Shown in pieces: positions 13,323 through 13,955 of a stretch of DNA of 13,955 bases. The notes under the pieces are model-generated. The model made no database searches, was not told the DNA's origin, and saw nothing but the letters and a program-made list of their open reading frames with translations. The DNA comes from an uncultured Collinsella sp. (GTDB lineage Bacteria; Actinomycetota; Coriobacteriia; Coriobacteriales; Coriobacteriaceae), in assembly GCA_900545835.1 (NCBI GenBank), contig URBB01000049.1, forward strand, positions 1 to 13,955, in the 5' to 3' direction. Position 1 is the stretch's first letter, and the number at the start of each line of letters is the position of its first letter. A program made the position numbers and the translations under genes.

Positions 13323-13335
13323 ACGTTACTAACGT
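13323..13335. promoter_or_regulatory. Palindrome ACGTT-ACT-AACGT, second candidate HigA site
   Basis: A perfect 5-3-5 palindrome lies between the -10 box and the higB ribosome binding site (AAGG, 13336-13339). In the RNA it would sit against the binding site; in the DNA it is a plausible operator half-pair. Confidence 0.4.
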
Positions 13336-13346
13336 AAGGCGATACT

Positions 13347-13628
13347 ATGATTGCATCGTATAAAGATGAGGATACCGAGCGCTTTGCCATGGGTGTGCGG
13401 GTCAGGAGGTTCGTGCCCTTTGAGCGTGTTGCGTTGAGGAAGATTCGCCAACTGCAGGTTTGTGCTTCGCTTGATGATCTTCGCGTTCCACCGGGCAACC
13501 GCCTGGAAGCTTTGAAGGGCGATCGTGCCGGTCAATATAGCATCCGTGTTAACGAGCGCTATCGGGTCTGTTTTGAGTGGAGACAGGAGATGGCTTGGAA
13601 TGTCGAAATCGTCGATTATCACAAGTGA
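13347..13628 (+). CDS. higB: HigB-family toxin of a type II toxin-antitoxin system
   Basis: A 93-residue RelE/HigB-like protein (plasmid maintenance killer family). In this family the toxin is a ribosome-dependent mRNA interferase. Family features are the N-terminal strand IASYKDEDTERF, the helical region ERVALRKIRQLQVCASLDDLRVPP, GNRLEALKGDRAGQYSIRVNERYRVCFEW and the C-terminal strand VEIVDYHK, matching the HigB pattern of LxxLKGdxxGxxSixvNxxyRixF...vxxVdYH. The start at ATG 13347 follows AAGG with 7 bases between. Toxin before antitoxin, with overlap, is the HigBA order. Its base use is AT-richer than the lysine genes, consistent with transfer. Activity is not tested by sequence. Confidence 0.9.
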   Translation: MIASYKDEDTERFAMGVRVRRFVPFERVALRKIRQLQVCASLDDLRVPPGNRLEALKGDRAGQYSIRVNERYRVCFEWRQEMAWNVEIVDYHK

Positions 13629-13941
13629 TGAGACTTCGGCCGATTTGCTGTCGCCGGTGACTCCTGGTGAGCTTCTCAAAGAGGAGTTTCTTGTTCCCAT
13701 GGGCATTTCTCAATATCGCCTTGCGAAAGAGACTGGGATTCCGGCTCAGCGTATCGGGCAGATTGTCTTGGGAAAACGTCGCGTGACGGCCGACACCGAC
13801 CTCCGTCTTTGCCGTTATTTTGGCCTGACGGATGGTTATTGGCTGCGCGCTCAGGTGGCGTTTGACCTTGAGGCCGAGAAAAGACGGATCGAACCGGAAC
13901 TCGACAAGATCGTTCCTGTTCAGCAGGCTATCGCACTGTAG
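13600..13941 (+). CDS. higA: HigA-family antitoxin
   Basis: A 113-residue antitoxin with an XRE-type helix-turn-helix. After a short leader the HigA signature begins: TPGELLKEEFLVPMGISQYRL (21-41), then the HTH (about 36-60, GISQYRLAKETGIPAQRIGQIVLGKR) and TADTDLRLCRYFGLTDGYWLRAQVAFDLE, typical of HigA. It should bind HigB and repress the operon. I choose ATG 13600, which overlaps the higB end by 29 bases and has AGGAG 10 bases upstream within higB. An in-frame ATG at 13525 would add 25 residues of non-family sequence buried in higB. The gene is complete; the last 14 bases of the window hold nothing I can identify. Confidence 0.9.
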   Translation: MSKSSIITSDETSADLLSPVTPGELLKEEFLVPMGISQYRLAKETGIPAQRIGQIVLGKRRVTADTDLRLCRYFGLTDGYWLRAQVAFDLEAEKRRIEPELDKIVPVQQAIAL

Positions 13942-13955
13942 TGCTCAAGGATGAT

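Noticed and set aside
1..13955. CRISPR array, tRNA or rRNA genes, insertion sequence transposase
   Set aside because: No regularly spaced repeat series, cloverleaf or rRNA motif, or transposase motif was found on either strand by reading; the only repeats are those listed.

Overview
The window is GC-rich, tightly packed bacterial chromosome. Gene content, strong third-position G/C bias and the protein families fit an anaerobic or fermentative gut actinobacterium of the class Coriobacteriia, most likely Collinsella or a close relative. This placement is inferred from protein style, not from a marker gene.

Layout. Positions 1-603 (minus) hold the 5' part of an unidentified membrane protein. 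Reading plus from there: glutamine-dependent NAD+ synthetase (nadE, 807-2786), a class I/II PLP aminotransferase (2905-4068), L-lactate dehydrogenase (ldh, 4270-5220), a DUF2974/Mbeg1-like alpha/beta hydrolase (5348-6508) bracketed by two copies of a REP-like palindromic repeat, and a NdpA-family nucleoid-associated protein (6619-7623). A tail-to-tail intergenic region (7624-7876) is dense in inverted repeats. The minus strand then carries a diaminopimelate/lysine operon: one continuous ORF joining diaminopimelate decarboxylase to dihydrodipicolinate synthase (lysA-dapA, 11678-9369), dapB (9376-8636, TTG start overlapping the dapA stop) and dapH (8596-7877). Its leader holds a recognisable lysine riboswitch (11906-11750). 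A divergent M20 amidohydrolase, probably N-acetyl-diaminopimelate deacetylase (12057-13244), starts on the other side of the shared promoter region. The window ends with a HigBA toxin-antitoxin pair (13347-13941).

How the genes work together. DapA, DapB, DapH, the M20 deacetylase and LysA are the acetyl-branch enzymes from aspartate semialdehyde to lysine, and the unlinked aminotransferase at 2905 is a candidate for the missing transamination step. The operon seems controlled by lysine through the riboswitch, while the deacetylase is driven by an overlapping divergent promoter without it. NadE and Ldh are housekeeping NAD/fermentation functions with no operon link to the lysine genes.

Most notable: the in-frame lysA-dapA fusion that keeps a consensus internal ribosome binding site for dapA; the L-box with a 12-bp competing helix; the REP-like repeats around the hydrolase gene; and the nested palindromic element between the convergent genes.
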